This document shows, piece after piece, positions 6,188 to 7,157 of a stretch of 7,157 nt of DNA. The DNA is from Gammaproteobacteria bacterium (GTDB lineage: Bacteria > Pseudomonadota > Gammaproteobacteria > UBA6429 > Thiohalophilaceae): the NCBI GenBank assembly GCA_029880425.1, contig JAOUOK010000084.1, positions 1 through 7,157 on the forward strand, given 5' to 3'. Made by a program: the position numbers and the translations under genes. The notes beneath the pieces are model-generated. The model was given only the letters and a program-made list of their open reading frames with translations. It was not told where the DNA came from and ran no database searches. Numbering within the stretch: position 1 is the first letter of the stretch; each line of letters opens with the position of its first letter.

Positions 6188-7157
6188 ATGTCTGAAATGG
6201 TCGAAACACAACTATCTGCGATTCCTATTTTACCCTTGCGCGATGTCGTGGTTTATCCGCATATGGTTATCCCACTCTTTGTTGGAAGAGAAAAATCAAT
6301 CCAGGCCTTAGAAGCGGCGATGGATAACGATAAACAGATTTTACTGGTGGCTCAGAAAAGTGCTGCTAAAGATGAACCTGCACAAGATGATCTCTATCAG
6401 ATTGGTACGGTTTCAAGTATCTTACAATTATTAAAATTACCCGATGGTACGGTAAAAGTACTGGTTGAAGGTAATAAACGTGCCCGTATTGTTCATTTCC
6501 TTGGACAAGAAGAATACTTTACTGCTCAGATTAAAGAACTTGAGGAAGAGGTCGTTGATGAACGGGAGTCAGAAGTACTTATTCGCTCATTAACTGCGCA
6601 ATTTGATCAGTATGTAAAACTGAATAAAAAAATTCCACCTGAAATTTTAACCTCGCTTTCAAGTATTGATGAAGCTGAGCGCATGGTTGATACCATTGCT
6701 GCACACATGTCACTCAAGCTTGATGAAAAACAAAAAGTACTTGAAATAGTTGATTTGAGAGAGCGAGTTGAACACCTGATGGTGTTGATGGAAGCCGAGA
6801 TCGACATCTTGCAGGTTGAAAAGCGTATCCGCGGACGTGTAAAACGTCAAATGGAAAAAAGTCAGCGTGAGTATTATTTAAACGAACAAATGAAAGCCAT
6901 CCAGAAAGAACTGGGTGATATGGATGATGTGCCAAATGAAATGGAAGAGCTTGAGAAAAAAATCGAGACTTCAGGCATGTCAAAAGAAGCGTTGAAAAAA
7001 GCTAAAGCAGAACTCGGTAAATTAAAGATGATGTCACCGATGTCTGCTGAAGCCACGGTTGTACGTAACTATCTTGACTGGATGGTTGGTGTTCCATGGA
7101 AAAAACGCAGCAAGATTCGACATGACTTATCTAAAGCTGAGGAAGTGCTTGAAGCCG
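6188..7157 (+). CDS. lon: Lon protease (ATP-dependent serine protease), N-terminal part, cut by window edge
   Basis: The frame runs open from ATG 6188 to the right edge, giving 323 residues of a protein of nearly 800 in E. coli. Lon degrades misfolded and regulatory proteins in the cytoplasm. Seen: the N-terminal substrate-binding domain, starting with 'PLRDVVVYPHMVIPLFVGRE' (about 16-35) and 'LKLPDGTVKVLVEG', and then the long helical linker, with 'QVEKRIRGRVKRQMEKSQRE' and 'YYLNEQMKAIQKELG' (about 229-243). It stops after 'SPMSAEATVVRNYLDWMV', shortly before the AAA+ Walker A; the ATPase and Ser-Lys protease domains lie off-window. AGGA at 6177-6180 is 7 nt before the ATG; an in-frame ATG three codons later (6197) is a less likely start. 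It follows the clpX terminator and a candidate heat-shock promoter, so it is its own transcription unit. Confidence 0.97.
   Translation, partial: MSEMVETQLSAIPILPLRDVVVYPHMVIPLFVGREKSIQALEAAMDNDKQILLVAQKSAAKDEPAQDDLYQIGTVSSILQLLKLPDGTVKVLVEGNKRARIVHFLGQEEYFTAQIKELEEEVVDERESEVLIRSLTAQFDQYVKLNKKIPPEILTSLSSIDEAERMVDTIAAHMSLKLDEKQKVLEIVDLRERVEHLMVLMEAEIDILQVEKRIRGRVKRQMEKSQREYYLNEQMKAIQKELGDMDDVPNEMEELEKKIETSGMSKEALKKAKAELGKLKMMSPMSAEATVVRNYLDWMVGVPWKKRSKIRHDLSKAEEVLEA

Noticed and set aside
6607..7056. Three overlapping - strand open frames inside lon
   Set aside because: The + strand encodes continuous, recognisable Lon sequence through the whole stretch, so these are shadows.
1..7157. Mobile element, CRISPR array, or phage attachment site at the tRNA-Leu
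   Set aside because: No transposase, integrase, regularly spaced repeats or duplicated tRNA 3' end were seen; tig follows the tRNA in the usual chromosomal order.

Overview
The window looks like a chromosomal housekeeping segment of an AT-rich gammaproteobacterium (GC judged by eye at about 40%). The reasons are the gene order tRNA-Leu(UAG) - tig - clpP - clpX - lon, very close similarity to the E. coli proteins from the trigger factor FRK motif through the N-terminal half of Lon, and heat-shock-type promoter boxes before lon. Genus cannot be fixed from this sequence alone.

Left side (1-2165), second-messenger signalling. The 3' part of an HD-GYP gene (cyclic-di-GMP phosphodiesterase family) enters from the left edge on the + strand. 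It ends only 4 bp from the stop codon of a convergent gene on the - strand, which encodes a membrane-anchored class III adenylate cyclase with six predicted membrane segments, a HAMP-like linker and a catalytic domain. The HD-GYP protein keeps its visible metal-binding residues but has changes in the 'HDxGK' and 'GYP' signature positions.

Middle (2166-2512), a 347-bp non-coding stretch that is very AT-rich on its left. On its right it holds a cluster of perfect or near-perfect hairpins, one part of which strongly resembles the 5' half of a Lys-type tRNA but has no T arm or acceptor 3' strand. After it comes a plausible sigma-70 promoter with a G/C-containing discriminator, then a complete class II tRNA-Leu(UAG) with encoded CCA.

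Right side (2513-7157), protein folding and quality control. tRNA-Leu is followed without a visible terminator by tig (trigger factor, the ribosome-bound chaperone), then clpP (protease subunit) 31 bp later. clpX (the AAA+ unfoldase partner of ClpP) comes after a 131-bp gap that carries its own promoter signals. A strong intrinsic terminator closes clpX. lon (AAA+ protease) then begins behind a candidate sigma-32 promoter and runs off the right edge. Together these genes cover folding of nascent chains (Tig) and degradation of damaged or regulatory proteins (ClpXP, Lon).

The coding content is conventional. The least explained parts are the tRNA-like hairpin cluster upstream of tRNA-Leu, the non-canonical HD-GYP signature, and the inverted repeat abutting the tig ribosome binding site.
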